NCBI GenBank assembly: GCA_951802425.1
Contig: OX637805.1
Span: 310,001 to 374,000 of the forward strand
Source: Clavaria fumosa
Taxonomy: Eukaryota > Basidiomycota > Agaricomycetes > Agaricales > Clavariaceae
Length of the DNA: 64,000 nucleotides
Reading direction: 5' to 3'
In this document: one piece after another, positions 1 to 12,846 of the stretch
Layout: every line of letters begins with the position of its first letter
How positions within the stretch are numbered: the first letter of the stretch is position 1
Translations under genes and position numbers: made by a program
The notes under the pieces: generated by a model
The model's database searches: none
Told to the model about the DNA's origin: nothing
The model's input: the letters and a program-made list of their open reading frames with translations, nothing else

Positions 1-356
1 ACTGATCCTGCAGTTGTGGCTATCAGTTGTCATTCTGCTGGTTGCACTGCCTTGATAGGGTTGGGTATCATTCTGCCAGTCACACATTCAAGTTCATCCT
101 TGGTAACCTTGGGATCATGCCTCCTTCAGCATAGGAAATCCTTAATTCTGCCCTCCCCCTGCATGCAAACTCAAACTCTATCTCTCACATGCATGGAGGC
201 TCCGAAGCCAGGCACCCAATGACATCTTAACCGCCTGTCGAAGTCGCTAGCTGGAGATGTGTATTCATCCACTTTCAGGTTATCAACGATCTCTGATTTA
301 CGTCAGAAACCGACATGGCCTTGGCTTGGCCAATCTCAGCTGATGGACGGGCGGTT
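1..356. other. 3' flank of TIM50, no gene seen
   Basis: Short open frames exist here on both strands, but none shows a recognisable motif or a consistent exon structure. The stretch lies downstream of the TIM50 stop codon and is probably its 3' UTR plus intergenic DNA. Confidence 0.5.
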
Positions 357-2023
357 TCATTTTTCGCCTTCTGCCACCACTGCTGCTGCCGTGCCAGTGA
401 ATACATTCAGCGCACCCCACAAACTCTCTGACATTCCTCGTGCCATATCCAGCCGCTCTTTCTCGAAGTCGGCTTTATGGGCTCGAATGTACGCTTGCTC
501 GTCGAGGTAGTGCTGCTGAGCCTGGAGGCGCCGTTGCTCAAGGTACGTTGATGGAGCGTGCGGGGTGATAGACTATGGACAACCAGTTTAGGTATGCTTC
601 AAAATGGCGGAGTAGAAACACGGGACCCACCGTCGTCCGACCTCCAAAAAGGCTGCTCCAGTTGAACTCCCCGCTGGCGATGCCTCTAGCCTTTCTCCAT
701 TCTTCGAGATGTTTTTGTTTGGCCTCTGCTTCTCTCCGGGCATATTTGCGGGGGATGTCTTCCCCTGCGAAAGCTTGAAGTATAGGTCGTACATCATCAG
801 GTTTGTATATACCGATTGCTAAGCCGCAAACCAAGCAGTTCAACGAGCTGCACTGGGAAAGGGAGATAACTTGACCTACATTCCAAAAATGGAATCATGG
901 CAACAAGCCCACGGTCATTTACATCACCTTTCCACTTAGGCAACACGATTGAGTTTTCCGGGTGCATGGAGACATGGTCAGGACAAGTATCCAACATGAT
1001 GACTTTGCTTAAATCACGATTGAGGTAAGACAAGTCCTGTGGGTTTCTCCAGCTGTCTGGTTAAGATAGAAATTATTCGATGGATCACCTTCACCATCTT
1101 TCCATCAGCCGAGCGGGTGGCATCTCGGAATAATTTGTAACTGATATGAAAATTATAAGGATCCAACTTCTCCAGAATGGGTATTGCCGTCTGTCACTCA
1201 AAGATCAGACCCAAAGAAGGGTGTAGGAGAATTCAAAGACATACATAATGATGATGGCTCGTGAATATAACAATCTCGTAAAATTGTGCTAGATAGGCGA
1301 GGAAGTAATCGACACCCGGTCGCTTTGCCGTCCGCCATCCGTGCTGGCGCTGGGATACAGGTCAATCAATAATTCAGGGAATGGAATGTTATTCGACGGA
1401 CATCCCAAGTTGAGGTGACCAATAGGTCGTCGATTGAAAGGACCAATGTCAGAGGTTTCTGGTATTGGGGAGGAAGTAACGGTGGGAGAAGCTCGTTCCA
1501 TATTGGTTTGTTGAAGACCTGCCGCAATGTCACTGAAACTCGAATAGCGGTATACTGTTAAGCTCACATCAAATATGTCTCCCACTCTCGACTTTGTACG
1601 TCCCCAACGTGTCGACGGTGCATCATCGATTCGCTGCATATTTCCAGTAAGTCTCGGGAATCCCATGATATGCGACTGCATACGCGCCCAATTCTTGGCC
1701 TTTAATTCTTCCGCATCCCAATTTCTGCCGAGATAGACGGTATACACTCCTAGTCCAAGAGCGAGTACGCCTAAAGTGGCGCGACTCACAAGTCGGCGAC
1801 GACGTTCTATTGAAGATAGCGAATGTTTTGACGATCTCGCCCCTGTTCTTGAAGTCGTTGATTCAAAGGTCTGCTCCGCCAGTATGTCAAGGCTCAGACG
1901 GGAAGGGGCAATCCCAGGTTGTGGACGAGGGTTGGAGACTGCAGATGAAGGCGTCGGCGGGGTCGTCGTCGAGTAGGCAAATGCCGTACGGCGAACCAGT
2001 CGAGTCGCTGCAACGGCATACAT
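357..2023 (-). CDS. TIM50: TIM50, mitochondrial inner membrane import receptor subunit
   Basis: Receptor subunit of the TIM23 complex, which receives presequence proteins from the outer membrane translocase. Seven exons give an open frame of 446 codons: 1568-2023, 1402-1518, 1245-1349, 1089-1190, 880-1036, 631-818, 357-572 (read right to left), all with GT-AG introns of 49-61 nt. The N-terminus [12 protein letters not shown] is a mitochondrial presequence. A single membrane segment ([17 protein letters not shown]) follows at about residue 90. Next comes the FCP1-like domain, with [31 protein letters not shown] and [12 protein letters not shown]. The C-terminal tail has a charged helix ([17 protein letters not shown]). 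The start was chosen at 2023 because an upstream in-frame Met lacks a presequence and would run into the SPT7 promoter. Divergent from SPT7. Confidence 0.96.
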
Positions 2024-2137
2024 GTCGGAGACAGCATATAAAAAAAAGGAATGGGCTTGTTTTGAGGGGTGGGCCGGCTTACGTAATCGGCCTACGTACG
2101 CGGGTAAGACTCGAATGACACGGCCAAGAGCGAAAGA
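2024..2137. promoter_or_regulatory. Shared divergent promoter TIM50/SPT7
   Basis: Only about 114 bp separate the TIM50 start codon from the proposed SPT7 start codon, so both genes must be driven from this stretch. No TATA box is evident. Confidence 0.5.
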
Positions 2138-4692
2138 ATGAATGTGAGTCACTTTCCATACATACAGATCAGTTCTCGACTGAGCGGTCCCAGAATCTCC
2201 TCAAATTTCTCTCGGAGGTCGCGCCACCGTCCTCCTGTGACCTCAAGTTATTATTGACCGCCGTCAGTGCGAGCAGAGTGAGTGGCATAGCATTATTCAT
2301 GCGTCATGTAGTTCTAAGTGACTACAGCATGTGGACACAAAGATCTTGGACCAATTCTATGACTCCCTCGAAGGTGTCTTGATGGACATTCGTATGGTTA
2401 CTATGGTAGTCTTCTGAATCCCTGTTCATGCAATACACCACGCAAAGACTGATGTGGACTGTCAGGACAATCACGATGCAGAAGCTTTCCTGAAACCTGT
2501 ATCCAAAATTGAGGTACCTGATTATCACGAAGGTATGTCGTGAGCCTGTGATTTTTTAGCCCACAAATGGACCTCCATGTTCAGTGATCACAACCCCAAT
2601 GGATTTTCAAACTATGATGAGGAAAGTCAAACAGAAGCAATACAAATCCAAGCTGGAATTCAACGACGATTTGGAACTAGTCTGGTCGAACTGCTTTACC
2701 TATAACGCGAACCAGGTGCTTGTTATTTGCAAGGTATCATCCGAGATCCTGGCCGCTGATAAATTTAGGATCACCCATTACGAGCATGCGCAGCACGTTT
2801 AAAACTTAAGTCACAGATAATGCTAAAAAATATAACGGATCTCAAGGAACGCCAAGACCCCTTTCTGTCAGATTCGTTTCCCCTCAAGCGTGGTTGAGCT
2901 CAAGTCTTATGACCATGAATCTTTATCACGATTCTAGGTGTTTGAATACAAGCCCGACAAGTGTTCCCACTTCTATTGCGAATGGATCGGCAACTGCTCC
3001 CTTTGTACCACAGAGAGATATCTCTCATAAATCTGATTTTTCTGACACTCCCGCGATTGTCCGTACCTCTGCCAACATGGTTGGACTCCGGCGATCCCCT
3101 CTGGAACGGTCATCAAGTTCAAGTTCCTCGCTCGCTCCAGATATAGACTTGGAAAGCCTTATTGATCAAGTCTTTACAGAGCAAGATTATCTCAGCATCG
3201 GAGACACCTCACAGTTCATAACCTCAGATATACGCGAAAGTCAGAAGCGCAAATCCGGTATTTTGTCTTCTCCGACTCGCCCTCGCAAACGCGCCCGGTC
3301 CAACTTCTTCCTTACGATGAATAAGAATATAAGGACTATGCGACATGCGCGGCGGGTCCATGCCAAACTTGCTGCGCTTACTCAGAACACGACGCAGGAT
3401 AGCATGGATGACATGTCCACCGCTCTTGATGGGAGCGAAATCAACGACTACTCCGACTCTTACGTTGATGAGCGGCCTTGGGAAGTCCCCAAGGGAATTG
3501 AAATAGAGAGAAAGAGCGCTAGAGACTGCTTGCTCTGGATGAGCCGCAAAATACTGGAGCACGCAGGCTTCCAAGGTGTGCCCTAAGCTGTTTCTAAATG
3601 AACAAACTTGTTCATCCGCCATGATAGGAGCCTCAAAAGCTGCGCTCGACGTGCTCAGCGGAGTGGCGTCCGAGTATCTGTTGAACGTTGGTAAAACCAT
3701 CCATTTTTTGTGTAATAAATATGCACATAAGATGTCGCCGGAGGTATTGTGCACCCTAAAATGCTTTGTACATCCTCTCACTCGCGCAATTCAGGAAATC
3801 ATACTTCACACTCTTTTCGAGAGCGGGATCACGAACACTCGAGACTTAAGTCGATATTTTAAGAATGACGTAATTCGGCATGGCTCGCGCCTCGTAGAGT
3901 TAGACAAGAAACTGGCTAGTGCATACAAGGATGCTGTACGTCGCTCTGAATGTGCGCAAATCGTCGCTCATACTGTGGTTTAGACAACTGTGGAAGTGGT
4001 GGACGACGAGGAGCTTTTCCGTGACGCGGATGGCGATGACGGCAATTTTATCCTGTGTGCCTTAAACCTTTCTTCTCTGAAATGCACTTACATGAGATGA
4101 ATTTACTAGGGGCGCTTTCTCGGATGCGATTGGCGATGATTTCCTGGGATTGCGCGAGCTGGGCATCGCGTCGGAGTTGGGACTCTCCAGCCTGACTGTT
4201 CCCACAAAGCTACTAAGGGGGAAGAACAAGCCTTGGAACAACTCACCTTCCGACACGTACGGTCTTTACCCGTTACTTCTCTCCGCCCGCTGATACATAT
4301 CATTCTGTTTGCCTCACAGCGTGAGTGCTGCCATGCCACCGCCGCCATATCCGCCCCCACCACCTTTAATTCCACTCAATTCCTTGGAATTAGACCATCA
4401 AATTGGCCTCCTCATACCGTACTACCAAGGTCGTTTTACTGCCCTTGCGAGCCCTGACATGGGTCTCCTTCCCGCGCCTCAGCAGACGGCAGCGAACGGA
4501 CCTGACCCCGACGAAATGGCAGCGGCGATACCCGACACGGTTCCCCCGCTTATTCTTCTAGATGATCCCCCTCTCCTCTCTCAGATCAGGATGGGTCCAT
4601 TGGGAAATATCAATAAGTCTGGATCTACTGCGAACGTCACAAGGAAACGGACTAAGGGTAAAGGGCCTGGTGATCCGAAGAAAGGGACCTAA
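2138..4692 (+). CDS. SPT7: SPT7-like SAGA complex subunit (bromodomain + histone fold)
   Basis: Structural subunit of the SAGA histone acetyltransferase co-activator, nuclear. Joined exons show, in order: a conserved N-terminal helix region (NLLKFLSEVAPPS, then QFYDSLEGVLMDIR); a bromodomain (TTPMDFQTMMRKVKQKQY, WSNCFTYNAN, continuing after an intron with DHPLRACAARL); a low-complexity serine-rich stretch; the motif RPWEVPKGIEIE; a histone-fold segment (SKAALDVLSGVASEYLLNVG, then EEIILHTLFESG, DVIRHGSRL); the motif DDFLGLRELGIASELG; and a proline-rich tail with GPLG, ending in basic residues. Introns are 45-75 nt. The first exon is uncertain: ATG at 2138 with a tiny exon is my best reading. 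The exact junction near 2867-2937 is also uncertain. Family and strand are secure. Confidence 0.88.
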
Positions 4693-4987
4693 GCTGTTAT
4701 CCTCGTGTTCCGAATATTGCAGAGATTATTCGTTGTCATGTATTACCCATAGGCATACTCCCATTGATCCGCAACATTGTTGACGACGACAGATCAGTGA
4801 TCTCTGACATTGGAAGTGGGAAACATTTCGTATTGCCTCAACTTCCCAGCAGTATAGATTGCGCAGAATGCGTAGTAGTCCCCAATGAATTTCAAGTCCA
4901 GAGATCCCGTCCCGGATTTCTAACCATGCTACCACACCACACAAGAAGCATCAATCGGATCATTCAGACAAAGTCATGCAGGCCGCA

Positions 4988-6833
4988 TCAAACCAATCTC
5001 AGCTTCTCGCCAGCCCGAACGGAAAGAGTCTGTTAGCATTGGAATCAGCGCGGACGCGCAAGAGGAAAAGTAGACGCTTTGACAAAGACAGTGATTGCAC
5101 GAGTGGCTCACCTCACGGCCTGTCAGACGGATATTGCGCCGGCTCTTAAACGCTCTGAATGCGGCCCAGAAACCGAAGACCAAGAGCAAAGCGAGAGCCC
5201 CTGCATAAGCGACATGCACACCATCGGCAGCAGAATTGATGGAGTGCGGAAGCACTCCGCTCAACAGACCAGGCTTCGCATCATCAGAATTGCAGACCTG
5301 CATCCACTGTCTGTTGCTAGTGATCGCAGCGTTCTGGTGTAAGATCTCAGTCAAGAACGGGATTTGAAACGAAACCAACCAGACCGTACCTCGATCCGAT
5401 ATATGAATTCAGTGAGCGGAATGTCATCTCTGTGATCGAAAACGTGGATTATCTGGAAGGGACCCGAGGTGCCATTTCGAAATTTGAATCTCAAAAAGTC
5501 TCGGGTATCCGGCCGCGGACCACGACGAAGCTCGATGGCCAGAGCAGAAGCGTAGTCGGCTTAGAGGGAAAAAGATAGATTAAACGAAAAAGGTAGAGAC
5601 AGTGGGGCACAACACGCACGAATGCCTCGCAACTCAGGATGACGCTTGACGACGTCTGTCTGGTGAAAGAGAGATATAAACGGCTGGTATGTCGATTCAA
5701 TGAGGAGAAATAGGAGGGGATCGTCGTTGAAAGCAATTCGTTCGAGGGAGCTCAATATAGTATGCAAGAGAGTACGTCCCGCAACTGAGAAATCGATAGG
5801 TGAATCCGGCTTGCCCCAAGCGAAGAACAACTTACTGTTCCCGATGCCGGATGGATTTGCATCTGAGAAGATGACATCCTCGTGATAGTTCGCGAGTTCT
5901 CGAGCCTGCTCTTGGAGAAAGGGAGGCAGTCTATATGCGTACGTCTTGTTGTGTGTTAATTCAGAGCTAATGAAATCGTATATCTTGCAAGGCGTCAGCG
6001 GGCATGCTTCATGCTTCATCCAGATGACTCTAACTCACATTCCACTATAACAAACCGTAAGAGATAAGGTGGAAGAGAAAGGTTACAGACACTTACAATG
6101 TTCTCCAGGGTCGCTGTTCGACCAAAAATGAAGTCGCGAACTGAATTGAAAAAAGGTTGAGCCTCCCGCGCCTTTGCCTTGAATTTCTCCGATTTGTGAA
6201 TGTGATCTACGTGTTTCACGAACGCCTATCAAGCGAGAAGTCAACGACGCGACTCAATCAGCATGCAAAGAGGTGCTTACGGGACAATCCGTCCAGCTTT
6301 CCAAAGAGCGATCGTTCCCAGGCTCCACGGTTTCCACTTTTTTGTTGTCGGGATGACGGTGGAAAGATACAGACTTTAAGTGAGACTCACCAGGGACATA
6401 TTGATAGCCACCCAAGGGTGCAACGATGGTGGTACCATTGGCAAGGTCTATTTTATTCTCTGGGTTAGGGGGAAACAAGCCCTGCAATAAAGCAATGGCA
6501 GAGTCGAAGACAACGGTGCCCTCTCCGCCAGCCTTTACTCGGACGTGGACTTGATGGTTGTCCACAAGGTCGGTTCGCATACCCTGGATGGCGGACGCGG
6601 AAGAGGGCTCGAAGTAGATGGAACGAAGGAGAGTCCCCAGTTTGTGGGATTGCACCTGGAGAAAGGGACAGGAGAGTATCAGCTGGTGCAGCGCACCACA
6701 GTGGGTAAATTCAACGCACTTCTCCAAGAGCAGTAGTCTCAGTGAAGGCACCAGCATAAGTCTTAGGATCCTGGTAGAACTCGGTGCGATCGCCGTTTCG
6801 AGCGAGGACGAGGACACCATGGACGTTTGACAT
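4988..6833 (-). CDS. Histidine phosphatase-fold protein, membrane-anchored, catalytic His replaced
   Basis: Belongs to the histidine acid phosphatase / phosphoglycerate mutase-like superfamily, in a form I recognise from basidiomycetes. Residues near the N-terminus read VLVLARNGDR, where the family signature is RHGxR, so the phospho-accepting His is Asn here. Later conserved blocks are VQSHKLGTLLRSIYF, PPNPENKIDLANGTT, NDRSLESWTDCPAF, YRLPPFLQEQARELA, AGRTLLHTILSSLERI, LLIESTYQPFISLFH and VFDHRDDIPLTEF. Near the C-terminus a hydrophobic helix (VAYAGALALLLVFGFWAAF) followed by basic residues suggests a type I membrane anchor. The last exon is 4988-5029 after a GTGAGC donor; an alternative junction would end at 4974. 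The start at 6833 is the Met just before the first conserved block, so an extra upstream exon is possible. Confidence 0.82.
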
Positions 6834-7390
6834 ATTGATGAAAGCGACAGTGAAGGTGGGTGAGGGACGGGGTGCACCACTGGATGCAAGAGCATCCTTT
6901 TGAAGATGGCCAGTAGCCGAAGGGCGGAGGCTGATCAGTGCGTGATACAGCAGGTTTACGCACATCGGCCTTAATTGTGAAGGTTGCAAGGTCGCGCGTG
7001 GTGCATGGACAAGGCATTGTTTCGCTTCGCAGACGCCAAGTTTGTGCGTTACATGAACACAACGAGGCTCAGGGAAGTCATATCCAGACACGCTTCCAAA
7101 TGCAAGACTGACATTCGACGTTGAGTTTACGCCTTGACCTTGACTAGGATACGTTGGATTCTTAAAGAGGCTTAATGTCGTTGTACGAGCAAAAAGGGTC
7201 GTCAGACTTTGGTTTCATAGCGCCAGTTGCTTCACCGAGAACGTCAGAAAGAATGTTCGTTCACATGCATCATGTGTAGCACGCCGTTGCTGCCAGCTAA
7301 TGTGCGCGTTAGTAGTGCGGAGATCGTTCGTTCATTTTACGTCCGCCGCCCCATCAAGTAATACCAATAACAGCTCTGCAACGTGCGGCC
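6834..7390. promoter_or_regulatory. Divergent intergenic region, phosphatase-like gene / SRP72
   Basis: Region of 557 bp between two divergent start codons. It contains small open frames on both strands without recognisable motifs. It should hold both promoters, but no clear TATA box was seen. Confidence 0.4.
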
Positions 7391-8395
7391 ATGGCTGCCG
7401 TAGCGCAAACTCGTACGCGCCTGCGCATTGCTTTATGGCATAATCCTCATCTGACCATGTCTCGGTTCTCGAACCATTAGCCAGCTCAAAGTCCTTGCCA
7501 TCCCCCGCTGCCTACCCAAACCCGCGCGACCCACCAAACTTGAAACCGTTATTCAGATCCCTCTGCGCTCAGATCGAGGGAGGCCACCTCCTCAATGCAT
7601 TAAAAACTTGCACAAAAAGTCAGTTCATTTCTTCTCCAACAACCGCTATACAGACCTTTAGATGGCGGGAAAGTTGATAGGCTGGATCCTGGCAACAAGG
7701 ACGCGTTCCGGACCATGGTTTTTCTCCTGGTGCAAACAAACCTCTACAGTTCGGCTCTCGACTTCATTTCTGCTACCGACCAGTATGCTTTTGAGCGAGG
7801 TTACTGTCTCTATCGCCTCCGCCGTGAAGAGGAGGCTTGCGAATTCCTCACACACATCAAACAGCAGCACACAAATATCGATAGAGGTCATTTTCATCTC
7901 GATGCCCAATTAGTGCGCCTCAGGATTACTGCCTTGTTTTTGTTGAACAAAGCTAACTTGAGTGTTCTTCAGAAATACCGCTTGGGTAACTATCCGGCTG
8001 CGATTGACGCATACAACTCGCTTCTTGATACTGCAGAACCGGTCCGTGTCGACCTTTCTAATTGAGAGTTGATCTGAATCTGAGTGTCTTTACCTCAGCA
8101 ATCGGAGGAGTTCTCAGATATCCTGACGAATGTACAAGCATGCCGAAATCATCTAGAGTTTTTCGCTGCCGATTTCCTGCAATCTCTGGACAAGCTCCCT
8201 ACCACCATCTCGACCTCTCTCGAGACTTCTTTGCCTCCCTCGGTGCCATTTGCCGAGGCGTCGGCGAAAACGAACTCCTCTGCGCTTGCAATCACAGCAG
8301 CACAGACGACGCGAGTCCCTGGCACTTCAAGACCGGACCTTTCTCTAAACTCAGAGCGGCGGTCAAAGGAAGGCAAATCACCTAAGATAAGGTGA
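7391..8395 (+). CDS. SRP72: SRP72-like signal recognition particle subunit, shortened
   Basis: The N-terminal half matches the TPR protein SRP72, which binds SRP RNA together with SRP68. Exon 1 is 7391-7412, then an intron 7413-7480, giving a start MAAVAQT. Recognisable blocks: PPNLKPLFRSLCAQIEGGH, LDPGNKDAFRTMVFLL, SSALDFISATDQYAFERGY, YRLGNYPAAIDAYNSLLDTAEP, then after an intron SEEFSDILTNVQAC. Full-length family members are about 600-670 residues with many more TPRs and a C-terminal RNA-binding motif. Here the frame closes after roughly 70 more residues, with only faint traces (RVP..., SERRSKEGK). I read this as an internally deleted or decayed copy; a missed intron is less likely because the next gene starts 180 bp downstream. 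Confidence 0.75.
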
Positions 8396-8574
8396 TGGAC
8401 TTGCGAGATGGAACACCGAACTGATCCCTCTCAAATGATCCTTTATACTGTATTACAATAATTTATTGAATCGAGTCAAACAAACCAAAACCAATGATCA
8501 CTGGCAACGTGACACTGACACTGACAGCACTGCTTTAGAAATTTACTGTACTGTACCACGACTACGACTGTGAA

Positions 8575-11500
8575 ATGGTCGTGCCTTCCCGCTTCCCTCT
8601 TGAACCTCTCCCGTCCGATTCCACCACATCTGCAATCGCTAAGCGCGCGGGGGCCAATGTTTATCGCAGCCACAACCTCACCACGCATCCACGGAGCCCC
8701 TCTCCTCCTGCCTCAGCTTATTTTCCAATGCTCTTTCACTCCCCAGACTCAAGAGAGGAGCCACAACCGAGCCCCGATGCAGATGGCCACTTCGCATACA
8801 GCACAACCCTCAGGAGGCATGGCAGATCCGCGTCCCTCGACAGTCTCCGTAAAGACACTGCCAGTTGGTGGTTCAGGATCGTACGCGGTGTTACGAGAAG
8901 ACTCTCATCGTCTGACGACGACTCGCACTTTACTGGGATAGCGACGGAGAGCCCCACGACTCACCAATCGCAATCGTCATCACCCGACACCGCATCTGCT
9001 CGCTTCGCACATTGTACAGTCAAGGTACGATTTCATCGTCATACCAGGGCGCGAGTCCTGGTCCCTGAAACCGGGGCTTAATTTTCTCAAGGAAACGCTT
9101 GAAATATTCCGATCATCATCAGATAGAGGACTTTCTTTTTCCGAAATACACACTCTGCGAGGCATACATGGATATAATGAATTTTCCGTCTCTACGCCTG
9201 AGCCACTCATTATCAAATTCGTGAAGACTATCTACGAAAACCCGCTCATTTTGCTGTTGTGCGGCAGCGCGGCGGTCAGTGCTATCATGGGCAATGTTGA
9301 TGACGCGCTTAGTATCACCATTGCCGTGCTCATTGTTCTGGCGGGTGAGTAATCTCTACTCGCTATGTCATCTCCGTCTGTTGTCCTGCAACTTAAGCAC
9401 TGGAATAGTGGGATTTTTTCAGGAGCGGCGGTCAGAGAAGAGCCTCGAGGCGTTGAATAAGCTCGTTCCTCACCACTGCCGCGTTCTCCGGTTTGACTTT
9501 CCCTTTCACATGTTCATCCGTTTCCGGAAAATCTAATTCATTTACCCAGAGATAGTCAGTCATTGCATGTACTGGCGAATGAGCTCGTACCGGGCGACAT
9601 TGTCACGTTCCAGACTGGTGATCGTATCCCCGCCGATATCCGCATCATCTCCGCCGTAGATCTCGAAATTGACGAGAGCAGCTTAACTGGTGAGACACAC
9701 TCTCGAACCAAGAGCACAGACCCTTGCCGGTCGGAAGACCCAAACCTGCGGTTACCCGTCGCTGTGGCGGACAGGGTATGCATTGCGTATATGGGCACCT
9801 TGGTCAGAAACGGCAGGGGCAGTGGCATCGTGGTCGCCACTGGACGTGAGACCGAGTTTGGCGTCATCTTTGAGATGATGCAGGACGTAAGTTGTCGCGA
9901 GGCAAATCATCTTGCGCTTCCTCCCTGACTCATTCGTGGCTGCTCTCAGATCGAAGAGCGGCGAACGCCGCTACAAATGAGCATGGACGAGCTCGCCAAG
10001 AAGCTCTCCATCCTGTCGTTCGGCGTGATTGGCATAATTGTTGTCATTGGCGTCCTCCAGAGGCGATCGTGGTTAGACATGTTCACCATCGGAGGTTTGT
10101 TTCCACACCAGATGGACCATTATGGAAGCTGATGAGCGAACTCTAAGTGTAGTCTCACTTGCTGTCGCCGCTATTCCCGAAGGTTTGCCTATCGTAACTA
10201 CGGTCACGCTCGCGCTCGGTGTGTTGAGGATGGCGAAGCGTAATGCGATCGTCAAGAAGTTACACTCAGTTGAGGCACTTGGCTCCGTGTCCGTCATCTG
10301 CACGGACAAAACTGGTGCGGCTTTTTATCTTCTATCATGCCATCTCATTGCACCGCATTTTTTAGGTACGTTGACCAGAAATGAACAAACTGTGACACAA
10401 TTGTATACTGTGGACGAGTTGATTCACGCCGACCTGTCTGGCACCCAAGTGCACTATAGTCCCATATTACCGGCATTGAAGAAGACGTTAGAAGTAGGGG
10501 CTCTGTGCAACAATGCCTCCGCCACCAGGGCCGATGGCGGCAAATATATTGGACAATCAACCGATGTCGCCTTGTTGGAAGTTTTAGATATATTCGGCAT
10601 TCCTGACCCAAGATCTGTGTGTATTGTCCCCTCCCATGAAAAACATTAGCTGATCCTTGCATAGACATTCACGCGTATGTCCGAACGGCCTTTTAACTCG
10701 GAGAACAAATACATGGCCGTCAGCGGGGCTCATTTACCCTCAGGCACCACCATCAATGACGCACCTCGAGAAATATATTATTTGAAGGGTTCCATCGAAG
10801 TTGTTCTAGATCGGTGTAGGTTTTACTACGTTTCGGACGACTCGACGCCCGGGTTGGATGCGGCCACTCGTAGTGTGATCATAACGAGAGCGCTCCGCGC
10901 CTCGGCAAAGGGACTCAGGGTAATCGCGATGGCGTATGGATACGGGTCTGTGGCGCCGGACTCCAGCGGCATTGGCTCCCTCCCGGATTCGTCATTATCG
11001 CAGCAACAGCACCAGTCCGGCCCTTCCTTGTCCAAAGAGAGTGACCCCACGAGCCTCGTATTTGTCGGGTTTCAGGCGATGCTTGACCCGCCGCGAAAGG
11101 GCGTGGCAGATGCGATGGGGCACTTACAGGCCGGGGGCGTGCAGGTTGTCATGATCACGGGCGACGCGGAGGCGACGGCGCTGACAATTGCGCGGGAGCT
11201 CGGACTGCGTGTGGGCAGGTCGGACGGGGAAGGGGCAAAGGGCTTGGCCAACCTTTCTTCCCCATCGGGCTGTCTGACGGGGCAAGATATTGACAGGATG
11301 ACCGTAGCACAGCTGAGGGAAGTAGTTGGGGGTGTGAGCGTTTTCGCTAGGACGACTCCGCGGCATAAGATGGCAATCGTGGAGGCGTTCCAGGCGAGGG
11401 GCGCGGTGGTGGCTATGACGGGAGACGGAGGTGTGTCCATTATGCTGTTGTAGAGAGGCTTCATTCCTAGCCTTTCATTTGTGAGCTGAGTTGATTCACC

Positions 11501-12512
11501 ACCACATTTAGTCAACGATGCCCCCGCGCTCAAATTAGCGGATATTGGTGTGTCTATGGGAAGGGCTGGGACGGACGTCGCCAAGGAGGCTGCGGACATG
11601 ATCTTAGTCGATGACAATTTCTGCACGATATTGCCAGCGATAGAGGAAGGTGAAGAAACTGTCTTCCGTGCTAACATGTTGAGGCTCAGGTTTCATACAG
11701 GCAAATCCATCTTTTACAACGTGCAGAATTTCCTGGCGTTCCAACTCAGCACGGCTGCCGCGGCGTTGACGCTGATCACTTTAAGCACGATGTTTGGGTT
11801 GAGCAATCCTCTGAATGCCATGCAAATCCTCTTCATTAACATCATCATGGATGGTCAGTGGTTGGTTATCGCCATGGTTGTAAATCTTGTGATCATAACC
11901 TAGCGCTATACATGCAGGCCCACCAAGTCAGTCTTTGGGTGTCGATCCCGTGGATCCTGCCATCATGCGAAAACCGCCCAGAAGAAAGGATGAGCCAATC
12001 ATCACGCGATATTTGCGCTACCGCATCCTATTCTCTGCATCCATCATCGTAGTTGGGACACTATTTGTGTACATGTACGCGCTTTCAGATGACCACATGT
12101 CCCGGCGCGAACAAACTCTGGTATGTATTTCCTTGATTGATCCTGTGCCCATTCCCAAACGGGGGTGAATCATTGCCTGACACTGACTGGTGGCTGGGTG
12201 TACTAGACGTTCACGTGCTTTGTCATCCTGGACTTGATATCTGCTGTGCAGAACCGGGGGCTGGGATGCGGGCTGACGCAGAACAAGATGCTGCTGACGA
12301 CGGTCTCTGTGTCGTTCCTAGTGCAGCTGATGCTGGTGTACATGCCATTGCTGCAGGCAGTGTTCCAGACGGAAGCGTTGAGCAGTGGGGATCTACTGAC
12401 GCTATTTGGTCTGGGGCTGACTTCTATGGCACTTCACGAGATGAGGCGTCGGTATGAGCTATCTGCGCATGCGTCCTGGACGCATGCGAGCGTCGTCGAA
12501 GAGATGGCGTGA
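8575..12512 (+). CDS. PMR1: PMR1-type secretory-pathway Ca2+/Mn2+-transporting P-type ATPase
   Basis: Golgi P2A-type ATPase that pumps Ca2+ and Mn2+ into the secretory pathway. The ATG at 8575 opens a Ser-rich cytosolic N-terminal extension of about 140 residues before the cation-transporter N-domain (RFAHCTV...). Further exons show [17 protein letters not shown] (TM), the actuator motif [25 protein letters not shown] (TM4 ion site), ICTDKTG + TLTRNEQT (phosphorylated Asp; the motif is split by an intron near 10315-10365), an N-domain with [26 protein letters not shown] + [17 protein letters not shown], and TM6 [14 protein letters not shown] followed by [16 protein letters not shown]. These are the residues typical of PMR1 rather than SERCA or PMCA. 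The stop is at 12510-12512. The C-terminus is short and has no calmodulin-binding tail. About ten introns. Confidence 0.94.
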
Positions 12513-12846
12513 AAATATAATATAATATTATTTGGTTTGCGGAATAGATCCCTACATATCGATGATACCCGACCGTTGTAAGCGCGCATGAATTTGCTGC
12601 TATCACTACTCGTGGTAATTTGCGCCGGATCCGGATACAGACAGTGCCATCACGACAGTCATCAAATCAATAATAGACAACCACATTGACAAGCAACTCA
12701 CGACACGTGCATACATGTGTTACAACAACCGCCTTTCGCAAAAAGCCTCCGTCCCCGTCTATGGCAGGACTGCAGCAGTAATACCCCCTTCGTTCCGAGC
12801 ATACAGTCACCGTTCGCCCCATTGCAATAGTGCTGGACTTCTCTGA

